Part shown: positions 37,749 through 45,788 of the stretch, piece by piece
Numbering within the stretch: position 1 is the first letter of the stretch
Layout of the letters: each line of letters begins with the position of its first letter
Assembly: GCA_009738435.1 (NCBI GenBank)
Contig: CP046522.1
Coordinates: 775,249-839,248 of the forward strand
Reading direction: 5' to 3'
DNA length: 64,000 nt
Origin: Clostridium bovifaecis
GTDB lineage: Bacteria > Bacillota > Clostridia > Clostridiales > Clostridiaceae
Position numbers and translations under genes: made by a program
The notes under the pieces: model-generated
Told to the model about the DNA's origin: nothing
Seen by the model: the letters and a program-made list of their open reading frames with translations, nothing else
Databases searched by the model: none

Positions 37749-38810
37749 ATGTCAACAGAAACAAACTTTATACAATCTGTAGTTTTAGATGATGCAAATA
37801 GCACTTTAGTAATATTAGATCAAACTTTACTTCCTAACGAAAAGGTATTCTTAAGATTAACAAGCCAAAATCAAATTTGGGAAGCTATATATGCATTAAG
37901 AGTAAGAGGAGCCCCAGCAATAGGTATTGCAGCAGGTTATGGTGCTTACCTTGGCACAAAAGAATCAAAAGCCAAAACTTACGAAGAGTTATATGAAGAT
38001 TTCAAAAAAGTGAAAGAATACTTAGCATCTTCAAGACCGACAGCGGTGAACCTTTTCTGGGCTCTTGACCGTATGGAAAGCAGATTTAAAAAAGAAGTAG
38101 GAAAAACTCCAGATGAGGTTAAGAGTGCTTTAAGAGAAGAAGCAGAAGCTATAAGAGCCGAAGATGAAATGGTATGTAAGACTATAGGAGAAAATGCCTT
38201 ATCACTTCTAAAAGATGGCATGGGAATACTAACTCACTGCAATGCAGGAGCTATAGCTACAGCTAAATATGGTACTGCTTTAGCACCAATTTACCTTGGC
38301 AAAGAACGTGGAATTAACTTTAAGGTATATGCAGATGAGACTAGACCATTGCTTCAAGGAGCAAGACTTACTGCTTGGGAACTTCAAGAAGCAGAAGTAG
38401 ATGTTACCTTGATAGCAGATAACATGGCTTCTATAGTAATGAAAGAAGGAAAGATTCAGGCTGTTTTAGTTGGATGTGATAGAGTTGCGGCTAATGGAGA
38501 TACAGCTAATAAAATAGGAACTTCAGGAGTTGCTATTTTAGCGAAGCATTATGGAGTGCCATTCTATGTTTGTGCACCATTATCAACAATTGACTTAAAT
38601 TGTAAAACAGGTGATGACATTCACATAGAATTAAGACCGGGCGAAGAGATTACTTCTAAGTGGTATGAAAAGCCGATGGCACCAGAAGGTGTTAAGACTT
38701 ATAACCCTTGCTTTGATGTGAGTGATAATAGGTTAATAACTGCTATCGTGACAGAAAAGGGAATAGCATATCCCCCATATACCGAAAGTCTTCCAAAGCT
38801 TTTTGAATAA
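37749..38810 (+). CDS. mtnA: S-methyl-5-thioribose-1-phosphate isomerase (MtnA)
   Basis: About 353 residues. Aldose-ketose isomerisation of methylthioribose 1-phosphate (or 5-deoxyribose 1-phosphate) to the ribulose 1-phosphate. Canonical motifs: [28 protein letters not shown], catalytic Cys in [29 protein letters not shown] and catalytic Asp in [20 protein letters not shown] 37749 is preferred because AGAGGTGA lies 7 bases upstream; GTG 37740 overlaps it. It ends operon B. The next enzyme, the aldolase, is supplied by the microcompartment operon 2 kb downstream. Confidence 0.92.
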   Translation: MSTETNFIQSVVLDDANSTLVILDQTLLPNEKVFLRLTSQNQIWEAIYALRVRGAPAIGIAAGYGAYLGTKESKAKTYEELYEDFKKVKEYLASSRPTAVNLFWALDRMESRFKKEVGKTPDEVKSALREEAEAIRAEDEMVCKTIGENALSLLKDGMGILTHCNAGAIATAKYGTALAPIYLGKERGINFKVYADETRPLLQGARLTAWELQEAEVDVTLIADNMASIVMKEGKIQAVLVGCDRVAANGDTANKIGTSGVAILAKHYGVPFYVCAPLSTIDLNCKTGDDIHIELRPGEEITSKWYEKPMAPEGVKTYNPCFDVSDNRLITAIVTEKGIAYPPYTESLPKLFE

Positions 38811-38815
38811 GAAGA

Positions 38816-38857
38816 TAAAAAAACTGGTGACATCAAATTGATATCACCAGTTTTTTA
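38816..38857. terminator. bidirectional terminator of operon B and the chemoreceptor gene
   Basis: AAAAAACTGGTGACATC pairs with GATATCACCAGTTTTTT (one mismatch) around a short loop. A and T runs on the two sides allow use on both strands, and it lies between convergent genes. Confidence 0.85.
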
Positions 38858-39682
38858 TAACTTTGCTACTATTTCATTTAAAGTTGAAATACCATCATTT
38901 AGCTGTTGTATATTAATTAAAATTTCTTCAATAGCACTGGATTGTTCATTTGCAATCAGGTTATTTTTATTAACTAATTCTTCTATGGTGTGATTAAAGT
39001 TCTTTATTTCTGCAAGAATATCTCCAATGTTTCTCACAGCATCACCAGTGCTTGTACCAAGTTTTTTCATTTCATTAGCTACCACAGCAAAGCCTCTTCC
39101 AGAAACACCAACTCTTGCGGCCTCTATTTGAGCGTTTAATGATAGCATATTAGTTTGATTTGAAACTGATTTGATAAAATCGATAATATCATCTGTTTCT
39201 TTATATTTTTTAGATGAATTATCAACAACCCCTACCATGTTATTACTTATTTCCTCTTGAGTTTGTGATCCCTTTGCTATTTGTTCAACTGCACTAGCTA
39301 TTTGAGTTATAGACTCAAATAATAATTTTGAGACTTCCATTGCATTCTCTTCTGTCTCTAACTCCTGCCCTAGTGCAAATCCTCCTATAATATCATTATT
39401 TTTATCTCTTATAGGAAGATAATAGGCTTTAAATGGTATACCATATAGGTCTTTGGGTACCTTTACCAAAAGCGGTTCACCTGTTGCCATTACTTTTAGC
39501 ATAGGATCATCGTTAGGTAAGGGTGTATTAGGCGGTGTTTTTAGGTCTATTATATGATTTGGGATAAACAATAGAGTTTTCTCACTATCTGTAATGCCTA
39601 CCATATAACCATTTGTCCTCATATTATTAATAAAAGGAGCTACATCAATAAATGATTGCAGCAGTGGATGAATAGAATTCAT
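38855..39682 (-). CDS. soluble methyl-accepting chemotaxis-type receptor
   Basis: 275 residues without membrane helices. The N-terminal ~120 residues form a PAS/Cache-like sensor (MVGITDSEKTLLFIPNHIIDLK, FKAYYLPIRDKNNDIIGGFALG). The C-terminal part is a short MCP signalling hairpin with NMLSLNAQIEAARVG and GRGFAVVANEMKKLG, which would contact CheA/CheW. Short soluble receptors of this kind occur in Clostridia, and their ligands are unknown. It sits between the importer operon and the DeoR/microcompartment genes, so it might sense the same metabolite (inference). Strong ribosome site GGGGAGGGG before ATG. Confidence 0.85.
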   Translation of the reverse strand: MNSIHPLLQSFIDVAPFINNMRTNGYMVGITDSEKTLLFIPNHIIDLKTPPNTPLPNDDPMLKVMATGEPLLVKVPKDLYGIPFKAYYLPIRDKNNDIIGGFALGQELETEENAMEVSKLLFESITQIASAVEQIAKGSQTQEEISNNMVGVVDNSSKKYKETDDIIDFIKSVSNQTNMLSLNAQIEAARVGVSGRGFAVVANEMKKLGTSTGDAVRNIGDILAEIKNFNHTIEELVNKNNLIANEQSSAIEEILINIQQLNDGISTLNEIVAKL

Positions 39683-39725
39683 CTTATCCCCTCCCCCATA
39701 ATAAAAATTAATATATAATATATTA

Positions 39726-39759
39726 AATAATTCTAGTGATTTAAATCACTAGAATTATT
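39726..39759 (-). terminator. perfect 34-bp palindrome ending the DeoR gene
   Basis: Positions 39726-39742 are the exact reverse complement of 39743-39759. It overlaps the last codon of the minus-strand regulator gene, and downstream of it on that strand is AT-rich. Likely an intrinsic terminator. Confidence 0.65.
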
Positions 39760-40516
39760 CAGATTCTACTAAGTCTATGTTATTGATCCTCAAAAAATCC
39801 TGCCATTCTGCAGAAATAGATTTATCTACTATTAAAGTATTTATCTTATCAAAGTCACATATTTTTGTAAAAGCAGTTCTATCAAATTTAGTATAATCTG
39901 CAACTAGATAAGTATGATTAGCATGCTCTATAGCAATCTTTCTTAATTCTGCTTGTTGTTCATTTGAATCTGTTATTCCATGGTCCATGCTTAATGCTCT
40001 GCAAGATATGAAAGCAGTATCAAAAAAATAGTTTCGTAGATTGGATTCTGCATTCCTGCCTAAGGCTGACATGGAAGGGTGTTCTACTCTACCGCCTATA
40101 ATGATTAACTTTATATTTGGACTTTTAGAGAGAAGGTCCACTATCTTTATTGAATTTGTAGTTACTGTTAGGCGCTTATCCTTTATATTTGAAGCAATAT
40201 GCAAAGAAGTTGTAGAGGCGTCTAGGAATATAGAGTCACCGTTATTGATATAGTTTAAGCACATATGAGCAATCTTTTCTTTACCCTCAATGTGTATATG
40301 CTCTCTTAGGTTAACGTCTACATCGTTTTCAACTCCGCTTGAAATATAGGCTCCACCGTAAGTGCGGGTTAAAAAGCCCTCTTCTTCAAGCTGCTGCAAA
40401 TCTTTTCTGATAGTTTCTTCTGTAACCTTAAAGGTCTTTGATAGTTCTGATACAGTAATGCTCTTTTTTTCAGTAATAATTGATTTAATTGTATTTCTTC
40501 TTGTAATTGGAAGCAT
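39755..40516 (-). CDS. DeoR-family transcriptional regulator (microcompartment locus)
   Basis: 253 residues. Helix-turn-helix ITVSELSKTFKVTEETIRKD followed by LQQLEEEGFLTRTYGGAY. The sensor domain has FLDASTTSLHIASNI, TVTTNSIKIVDLL, LIIIGGRV and KICDFDKINTLIVDKS. It is divergently transcribed from the microcompartment operon, the classical position for its regulator. TTTGTTT motifs in the shared promoter region and the AAACAAA array before operon B suggest it controls both. The effector is probably a phosphorylated deoxypentose (inference). AGGTGAT precedes ATG. Confidence 0.88.
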   Translation of the reverse strand: MLPITRRNTIKSIITEKKSITVSELSKTFKVTEETIRKDLQQLEEEGFLTRTYGGAYISSGVENDVDVNLREHIHIEGKEKIAHMCLNYINNGDSIFLDASTTSLHIASNIKDKRLTVTTNSIKIVDLLSKSPNIKLIIIGGRVEHPSMSALGRNAESNLRNYFFDTAFISCRALSMDHGITDSNEQQAELRKIAIEHANHTYLVADYTKFDRTAFTKICDFDKINTLIVDKSISAEWQDFLRINNIDLVESE

Positions 40517-40603
40517 AGTTTATCACCTTTTGTTTGTATTTTCTTTATTTTATTATACCACTTAAACACAGTATCATCAAATGAAATAAAAGTATTTTTA
40601 TAA

Positions 40604-40690
40604 TTTGCTTGGATTTGTTTTTGTTTGTTATATAAAAGTCAAAGATAAAACCAAAAAAATATTGACAAATACAATAAAAAGTAGGAAAAT
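40604..40690 (+). promoter_or_regulatory. phased TTTGTTT array and promoter of the microcompartment operon
   Basis: TTTGCTT (40604), TTTGTTT (40614), overlapping TTTGTTT (40620) and TTTGTTA (40624) place G residues at 40607, 40617 and 40627, exactly 10 bases apart. This is the reverse complement of the AAACAAA array before operon B. TTGACA at 40662-40667 is a good -35; a -10 17 bases on (GAAAAT, 40685-40690) is weak. A further TTTGTTT at 40529 precedes the divergent regulator gene. The rest of 40517-40792 shows no gene. Confidence 0.6.
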
Positions 40691-40792
40691 AATAATATAA
40701 ATAAGCTATCATTTCATATATATAATAATAGTTCTAATTAATTTAGATTATACCTTTATTTTTAATTAAAAATGCAAGAGAGGGGGGTAAAA

Positions 40793-41578
40793 ATGATAAA
40801 GGGTAAATATTACTCAGATTTTGAGGCTAAAAAGATAATATGTGAAATAGGAAAAAGAGTCTACGACAGAGGATTTGTAGCAGCTAACGATGGAAATATT
40901 TCAGTAAAGGTTGGTCCTAGCACTATATGGTGTACTCCAACAGGAGTCAGTAAAGGCTTTATGACTCCAGATATGCTTGTAAAGATGGATTTAAAAGGAA
41001 ATATAATATCAGGAAAATATAAACCTTCTTCTGAGGTAAAGATGCATCTTAGAGTTTATAATGAGAATCCAGAAGTTAATGCGGTTGTGCATGCACATCC
41101 AGCGGTTGCAACTTCCTTTGCAATAGCAGGAATACACTTAGATAAAGCGGTTTTGCCAGAAGCTGTTGTTCTTCTCGGGAATGTGCCAGTTGCACCTTAT
41201 GCCACTCCAGGAACACAAGAAGTACCAGATTCTATAGCTCCTTACTGCAGAGGATATAATGCAGTACTTTTAGCAAATCATGGAGCATTAACATGGGGAA
41301 GCGATGCAATAGAGGCATATCACAGAATGGAATCCCTTGAACATTATGCAAAAATACTAATGTATACAGGAAGAGTCATAAAACAATCAAATGAATTAAC
41401 TTGTGACCAAGTAGATGAACTTTTAAAAATGAGAGAAAAGATGGGAATAAAGGCTGGTGGAGTGCCACCATGCAAAGTAGAAGAAAAACCGATGAAAGAT
41501 GAGGAATTAAAAGAGGATCTTATAAAAGCAATTGTAGCTAAGGTTACAGAACAGGTTATGAAGAATTTAAACAAGTAG
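40793..41578 (+). CDS. class II aldolase with C-terminal encapsulation peptide (BMC core enzyme)
   Basis: 261 residues. Aldolase core 1-215: NDGNISVKV phosphate site, SSEVKMHLRVY, metal pair in AVVHAHPAVATSF, third His in LLANHGALTWG. Expected to split a ribulose 1-phosphate into DHAP and a short aldehyde. After a Pro/Lys linker (CKVEEKPMKDEEL) the last ~22 residues form an amphipathic helix, KEDLIKAIVAKVTEQVMKNL, like BMC encapsulation peptides. The cytosolic paralogue at 27612 ends before this extension. ATG 40793 follows GAGAGGGGGG by a few bases; ATG 40772 lies upstream of that site. First gene of the operon, directly before an acylating aldehyde dehydrogenase. Confidence 0.88.
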   Translation: MIKGKYYSDFEAKKIICEIGKRVYDRGFVAANDGNISVKVGPSTIWCTPTGVSKGFMTPDMLVKMDLKGNIISGKYKPSSEVKMHLRVYNENPEVNAVVHAHPAVATSFAIAGIHLDKAVLPEAVVLLGNVPVAPYATPGTQEVPDSIAPYCRGYNAVLLANHGALTWGSDAIEAYHRMESLEHYAKILMYTGRVIKQSNELTCDQVDELLKMREKMGIKAGGVPPCKVEEKPMKDEELKEDLIKAIVAKVTEQVMKNLNK

Positions 41579-41596
41579 GGGGTGCGCTTCTTGAGT

Positions 41597-43138
41597 ATGA
41601 ACATAAACGAAATGGATTTGCAGCGCATAGTACAGCAGGTGTTGCAAAACATTGCTCAGGTTGCAAATACTGATAAAGCAGAAGACAAGGTAAATAATAT
41701 AGAGATATTAAAGGAAATAAAAATACCATCAAGCAGAGAAGCGGAGAATACAGCTTTTTATAGCAAAATTTCAACCGTAAACAATGGTGTTTTTGATGAT
41801 ATAAATGAGGCTATAGAAGCCGCAGACAGAGCGCAAAAGAATTTTATTAAGAACTTTAACTTGCAGGATAGAGAAGCTATAATATCAGCAATAAGAAAAA
41901 CTGTACTGGACAATAAAGAAACTTTAGCAAGAATGGTTCTAGACGAAACAAAGCTTGGAAGGTACGAGCATAAGCTTGCAAAGCTTGAACTAGTTGCAGC
42001 CAGAACTCCAGGAACAGAAGACTTAAAGCCAGAGGCTTTTTCAGGGGATAACGGTTTAACAATAGTAGAACAAGGACCTTTTGGTGTAATAGGAGCAGTA
42101 ACTCCAGTTACAAATCCAACAGAAACTATAATAAATAACTCAATAGGAATGATTGCAGCAGGAAATACGGTAGTTTTCAACGTGCATCCTTCCTCAAAAA
42201 ATGTTTCAGCTTACCTAGTAGAACTTCTAAATAAAGCTATAGTAGAAGTTGGAGCACCAGCTAACCTAATTAATATGGTGAAACAACCTACAATGGAAAC
42301 CCTTGAAGCATTGACAACACATCCTAAAATAAGAATGCTAATGGGAACTGGTGGACCAGGACTTGTTAAGACTTTACTTCAATCAGGTAAGAAAGCTATA
42401 GGAGCAGGAGCAGGAAATCCTCCAGTTATAGTCGATGAAACAGCTGATATAGAAAATGCAGCAAAAGAAATAATAAAGGGTGCTTCTTTTGATAACAACA
42501 TATTATGTATTGCTGAGAAAGAAGTATTTGTTATAAACCAGGTTGCCGATGAGCTTATATTTAATATGCTTAACAACGGGGCGTACATGCTGTCAAAGAA
42601 GGAACTTGAGCAAGTAATGGAATTTGCTCTTGAGGAAAACGTTAACAGCATTGCAAGAGGGTGCTCTCTTGACAATAAAAGAGAATATCATGTGGTGAAA
42701 GACTGGGTAGGAAAGGACGCTAATCTTTTCTTAGAAAAGATAGGAGTTAGAATTGATAAGAAAGTAGATATACTTATATTTGAAGCAGAATTTGATCATC
42801 CTTTTGTTCAACTAGAACAGATGATGCCTGTGCTTCCGATTGTTAGAGTTAAGGATATAGATGAGGCGATTGATATGGCTGTTGAAGCAGAACACGGAAA
42901 TAGACATACTGCCATGATGCATTCAAAGAATATAGACAATCTTACCAAATTTGCTAGAGCAATAGGGACAACCATATTTGTTAAAAACGCTGCTTCACTA
43001 GCTGGGGTAGGAGCAGAAGGTGAAGGTTATACTACTATGTCTATTGCAGGACCGACAGGGGAAGGATTAACTTCTGCTAAAAACTTTACTAGAAAGCGCA
43101 GATGTGTACTTGCTGAAGGTGGGTTTAGAATAATATAA
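41597..43138 (+). CDS. CoA-acylating aldehyde dehydrogenase (PduP/EutE type)
   Basis: About 513 residues. Reaction: aldehyde + CoA + NAD+ -> acyl-CoA + NADH, inside the compartment. The N-terminal helix MNINEMDLQRIVQQVLQN is separated from the core by a linker and resembles the encapsulation peptides of EutE/PduP. Core: GPFGVIGAVTPVTNPTETI, GTGGPGLVKTLL, catalytic Cys near residue 304 in SFDNNILCIAEK, and the C-terminal TTMSIAGPTGEGLTSAKNFTRKR. Start ATG 41597; GTG 41582 and TTG 41591 are in frame upstream. Likely substrate is acetaldehyde or methylthioacetaldehyde from the aldolase (inference). Confidence 0.92.
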   Translation: MNINEMDLQRIVQQVLQNIAQVANTDKAEDKVNNIEILKEIKIPSSREAENTAFYSKISTVNNGVFDDINEAIEAADRAQKNFIKNFNLQDREAIISAIRKTVLDNKETLARMVLDETKLGRYEHKLAKLELVAARTPGTEDLKPEAFSGDNGLTIVEQGPFGVIGAVTPVTNPTETIINNSIGMIAAGNTVVFNVHPSSKNVSAYLVELLNKAIVEVGAPANLINMVKQPTMETLEALTTHPKIRMLMGTGGPGLVKTLLQSGKKAIGAGAGNPPVIVDETADIENAAKEIIKGASFDNNILCIAEKEVFVINQVADELIFNMLNNGAYMLSKKELEQVMEFALEENVNSIARGCSLDNKREYHVVKDWVGKDANLFLEKIGVRIDKKVDILIFEAEFDHPFVQLEQMMPVLPIVRVKDIDEAIDMAVEAEHGNRHTAMMHSKNIDNLTKFARAIGTTIFVKNAASLAGVGAEGEGYTTMSIAGPTGEGLTSAKNFTRKRRCVLAEGGFRII

Positions 43139-43153
43139 GATAGGTGGAAGATT

Positions 43154-43483
43154 ATGAATAGAAATGCTTTAGGTTTATTAGAGGTTCAAGGATATAGTAT
43201 AGCTTTAGCTGCTATGGATAAGGCATGTAAGGCAGCAGATGTTAAAATCATAGCCATGGATTGTAACAACCCGAAAGCGGGAGATAAGGCTTACATTCCT
43301 GTAGTTGTACAAGTAAAGTTTACAGGAAGTGTAAGCGATGTGAAAGTTGCTTTAGAAGTAGCTAGGGAAGAGGCTGAGAAACATATTCCAAGTGAAGAGA
43401 TAGTAACAGAACATATAGCTTCTTATAGTGAAGAACTAGAGCCTCTTCTTTCCGTTGGAAAGGTTACTAAAAAGCAAGCTTAA
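43154..43483 (+). CDS. BMC shell protein, single BMC domain with loop insertion
   Basis: 109 residues, one BMC fold beginning NALGLLEVQGYSIALAAMDKACKAADVKI. The usual pore segment between strands 2 and 3 is replaced by a longer loop (MDCNNPKAGDKAYIP), and the C-terminal helix region is extended (ELEPLLSVGKVTKKQA). It probably forms hexamers with an unusual or closed pore. It lies 15 bases after the aldehyde dehydrogenase with AGGTGGAAG before ATG. It differs clearly from the PduA-like paralogues downstream, so it is a distinct shell facet type. Confidence 0.85.
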   Translation: MNRNALGLLEVQGYSIALAAMDKACKAADVKIIAMDCNNPKAGDKAYIPVVVQVKFTGSVSDVKVALEVAREEAEKHIPSEEIVTEHIASYSEELEPLLSVGKVTKKQA

Positions 43484-43504
43484 TAAGGCTTTGAGGTGAG
43501 TAAA

Positions 43505-43795
43505 ATGAGCAAGTCTATAGGTATTATTGAAACATTAGGATATACAGCTGCTTTAACTGCAGCAGATATGATGGTAAAGATGGCTTATGTAGAAGTAGTG
43601 AGCATTGAGAAAACAGGCTCAGGATTAGTTACTACGATAATTGAAGGAGATATAGAATCTGTAAAGATGGCACTAGAAGTTGGTGCTGAGGCTGCTCAAA
43701 AGTGTGGTGAATTAATTGGAGTTCATTCCATTGCGAAGCCTTTGCTAGATTTAAATAAAGGAGTCTTATCAAAGGATTCAGAAAATAGGCTATAG
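43505..43795 (+). CDS. BMC-H shell protein, PduA-like
   Basis: 96 residues, one BMC domain: SIGIIETLGYTAALTAADMM, pore segment SIEKTGSGLVTTIIEG, then VKMALEVGAEAAQKCGELIGVHSIAKP. It forms hexameric shell tiles, with the KTGSG loop lining the pore. It has a 15-residue polar tail not found in minimal PduA. ATG 43505 is chosen because GAGGTG lies about 7 bases upstream; GTG 43496 falls within that site. Second of five single-domain shell genes in series. Confidence 0.9.
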   Translation: MSKSIGIIETLGYTAALTAADMMVKMAYVEVVSIEKTGSGLVTTIIEGDIESVKMALEVGAEAAQKCGELIGVHSIAKPLLDLNKGVLSKDSENRL

Positions 43796-43816
43796 GTCAA
43801 AATGGAGAGGTTATAT

Positions 43817-44305
43817 ATGATAAAATATGAAGCCATAGGAATAGTTGAAGCTAAGCACTTTACTACAGCTCTGGAAATATTAGATGCTATGTGTAAAGCT
43901 TCAGATGTAACATTCTTATCCAGTGAAAAGAAGCTTGGTGGAAGGCTAGTAACCACTATAGTCGGAGGCTCTATTAGCAACGTAAATGCAGCGATCGAGG
44001 CTGCAAGGCTTGTTTGCCAAGGTAGGGAAGAACTTATAAAAGGAGCTTTAGTTATATCAAGACCACATGAGGAGATCATGAAGTTTATAGTAAAAGATGA
44101 TGATGGTGCTAAGGCAATAGAAGAAAAAAAGATTGAGATAACTAAAGATAATAGAGTGGTAGAGAGAGAAGAAGTCCAGATAGCTGAAGATAAGAGTGAA
44201 GATAAGAACGCGGATAAAATTAAAGAAAATGTTGAGATAGACGCTAAATCAAAAGAAACTGTAAAAAGTAGAAGAAGAAAAAATAAGGGAGGAGTAAAAA
44301 CATGA
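43817..44305 (+). CDS. BMC-H shell protein with charged C-terminal extension (PduK-like layout)
   Basis: 162 residues. N-terminal BMC domain (1-90): [22 protein letters not shown], altered pore [17 protein letters not shown], and [25 protein letters not shown] long charged tail follows (Lys/Glu/Asp-rich, ending [12 protein letters not shown]), without Cys ligands. Similar tailed shell proteins are thought to organise or anchor compartments; the basic end may bind nucleic acid or polyanion (inference). ATG 43817 has GAGAGG six bases upstream; ATG 43802 precedes that site. The stop overlaps the next start (ATGA). Confidence 0.85.
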   Translation: MIKYEAIGIVEAKHFTTALEILDAMCKASDVTFLSSEKKLGGRLVTTIVGGSISNVNAAIEAARLVCQGREELIKGALVISRPHEEIMKFIVKDDDGAKAIEEKKIEITKDNRVVEREEVQIAEDKSEDKNADKIKENVEIDAKSKETVKSRRRKNKGGVKT

Positions 44306-44574
44306 ACTCAATAGGAATTATTGAAACAAGAGGATTAACAGCAGCAATCGAAGCGGCAGATGCAATGCTTAAAGCAGCTAGCGTAGAAATAGTAGGAACA
44401 GAAAAAATAGGTTCAGGACTTGTAACAGTAATCGTTAAGGGAGAAGTTGGGGCGGTTAAGGCTGCTGTAGAAGTTGGTATAGAAGCAGCTCAAAGAGTTG
44501 GAGAATTAGTAGCATCTCACGTAATACCAAGACCACATGGAGATATTGAAAAGATACTACCATTTTTAAAGTAA
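44302..44574 (+). CDS. BMC-H shell protein, PduA-like (copy 1 of tandem pair)
   Basis: 90 residues, minimal [22 protein letters not shown], pore [15 protein letters not shown], then [20 protein letters not shown]. The KIGSG pore loop is as in PduA. It is translationally coupled to the preceding gene. Nearly identical to the gene at 44820 (about ten differences, mostly conservative), from which it is separated by a non-coding repeat element, so the pair is a recent duplication. It is the probable major shell tile. Confidence 0.93.
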   Translation: MNSIGIIETRGLTAAIEAADAMLKAASVEIVGTEKIGSGLVTVIVKGEVGAVKAAVEVGIEAAQRVGELVASHVIPRPHGDIEKILPFLK

Positions 44575-44585
44575 AGATGCGCTTT

Positions 44586-44790
44586 AAGAAAATTGTGCAG
44601 CAATTTTCTTAGTTGACAACGGAAAACAGATAACGGAAAGTAAAGGAAATAATTAAGCAGTGCTTAATTATAAAATACGCCTTTGTGTCAAGTCGCAAAG
44701 AACGTAGTGAGCTTTGCTCACAAAGTGTAGTTTTGCAATAGCAAAACGGCCTTCATTTTCTGTTTTCCACTTTCAATTTTCCGTTTAGAA
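44586..44790 (+). mobile_element. MITE-like inverted-repeat element between the duplicated shell genes
   Basis: Non-coding. It begins with a strong hairpin (AAGAAAATTG/CAATTTTCTT, 44586-44610). Then ACGGAAAACAGATAACGGAAAG at 44619-44640 is echoed in reverse complement by TCTGTTTTCCACTTTC and AATTTTCCGTTT at 44759-44786. Internal hairpins include GTGAGCTTTGCTCAC (44707-44721) and TTTTGCAATAGCAAAA (44731-44746). No transposase. The element, or a degenerate remnant of one, interrupts an otherwise tight operon and may lower expression of the distal genes. Confidence 0.55.
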
Positions 44791-44819
44791 ATATATTAAA
44801 AAACAGGGAGGATATAAGC

Positions 44820-45095
44820 ATGAATGGATCATTAGGAATTATCGAAACAAGAGGATTAACAGCAGCAATCGAGGCAGCAGATGCAATGCTTAAAGCAGCT
44901 AACGTTGAAATAGTAGGAACAGAAAAGATAGGCTCAGGACTTGTGACTGTGGTAGTAAAGGGAGATGTAGGAGCAGTTAAGGCTGCTGTAGAAGTTGGAG
45001 TGGAAGCAGCTCAAAGAGTTGGAGAGTTAGTAGCATCTCACGTAATTGCAAGACCGCACGGAGATATTGATAAAATACTTCCTATGATAAAATAA
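44820..45095 (+). CDS. BMC-H shell protein, PduA-like (copy 2 of tandem pair)
   Basis: 91 residues with the same motifs as the 44302 gene: [48 protein letters not shown]. Differences are conservative (Asn for Ser, Asp for Glu, Val for Ile), and the last residues are LPMIK instead of LPFLK. It has its own GGGAGG ribosome site after the inverted-repeat element and is followed 14 bases later by pduL. Confidence 0.93.
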   Translation: MNGSLGIIETRGLTAAIEAADAMLKAANVEIVGTEKIGSGLVTVVVKGDVGAVKAAVEVGVEAAQRVGELVASHVIARPHGDIDKILPMIK

Positions 45096-45109
45096 TTGGG
45101 TGATGAATA

Positions 45110-45772
45110 ATGAATATACTAGAGCAAAAGGACTTAATAAATTGTATAACTGAATTAGTTGTAAATGAAATGGCTGCTCATGGTATAGGAATAGAGACTA
45201 AAAGAAGTTTGGTGCCTGTAAGTATATCTGCAAGGCACCTTCACCTTAATAAAGAGGATTTAGAAGTCCTATTTGGATCTAATCATGGATTGACCAAGGT
45301 GAAAAATATATCGCAGCCAGGGCAGTTTGCAGCAGAAGAAAAGGTAACTCTTGTAGGACCTAAGGGTGAAATTAAAAATGTAAGGGTACTAGGACCTTTA
45401 AGAAAAGAAACCCAAGTTGAAATAAGCACCACGGATGCAAGGGCTTTAGGAATAAAACCTGTAATAAGAGAAAGTGCTAACCTTAAAGAAACACCAGGGT
45501 TAACATTAGTGGGACCTAAAGGGATACTAACTTTAGATAAAGGATGCATTGTAGCTGAACGTCATATTCATATGACACCAATAGATGGGTTAAACTATGA
45601 TGTAACTGATGGTGAAAGGGTAAGCGTAAAGATAAAAGGACATCGAGGCGGAATTATGGACAATGTAGTGGTGAGAATAAGAGAAGACTATACATTAGAT
45701 ATGCATATAGATGTAGATGAAGCTAATGCTTTTGGTATTAGCAATGGAGATATGGTTGAAATAGTAAGATGA
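45110..45772 (+). CDS. pduL: phosphate acyltransferase PduL
   Basis: 220 residues. Acyl-CoA + phosphate -> acyl phosphate + CoA, regenerating CoA inside the compartment. Two PduL halves carry zinc-binding His motifs: VSISARHLHLNKEDL (near 40) and AERHIHMTPIDG (near 148), with TLVGPKG repeats. The N-terminal ~22 residues (MNILEQKDLINCITELVVNE) form an amphipathic helix before the fold and resemble an encapsulation peptide. No acetate kinase is seen in the window; the acyl phosphate must be used by one encoded elsewhere. Confidence 0.92.
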   Translation: MNILEQKDLINCITELVVNEMAAHGIGIETKRSLVPVSISARHLHLNKEDLEVLFGSNHGLTKVKNISQPGQFAAEEKVTLVGPKGEIKNVRVLGPLRKETQVEISTTDARALGIKPVIRESANLKETPGLTLVGPKGILTLDKGCIVAERHIHMTPIDGLNYDVTDGERVSVKIKGHRGGIMDNVVVRIREDYTLDMHIDVDEANAFGISNGDMVEIVR

Positions 45773-45788
45773 TTTGGAGGTTTAAAAA

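Noticed and set aside
25613..38810. Classical aerobic methionine salvage pathway
   Set aside because: Only kinase and isomerase are present; no dehydratase, enolase/phosphatase or acireductone dioxygenase, while class II aldolases are.
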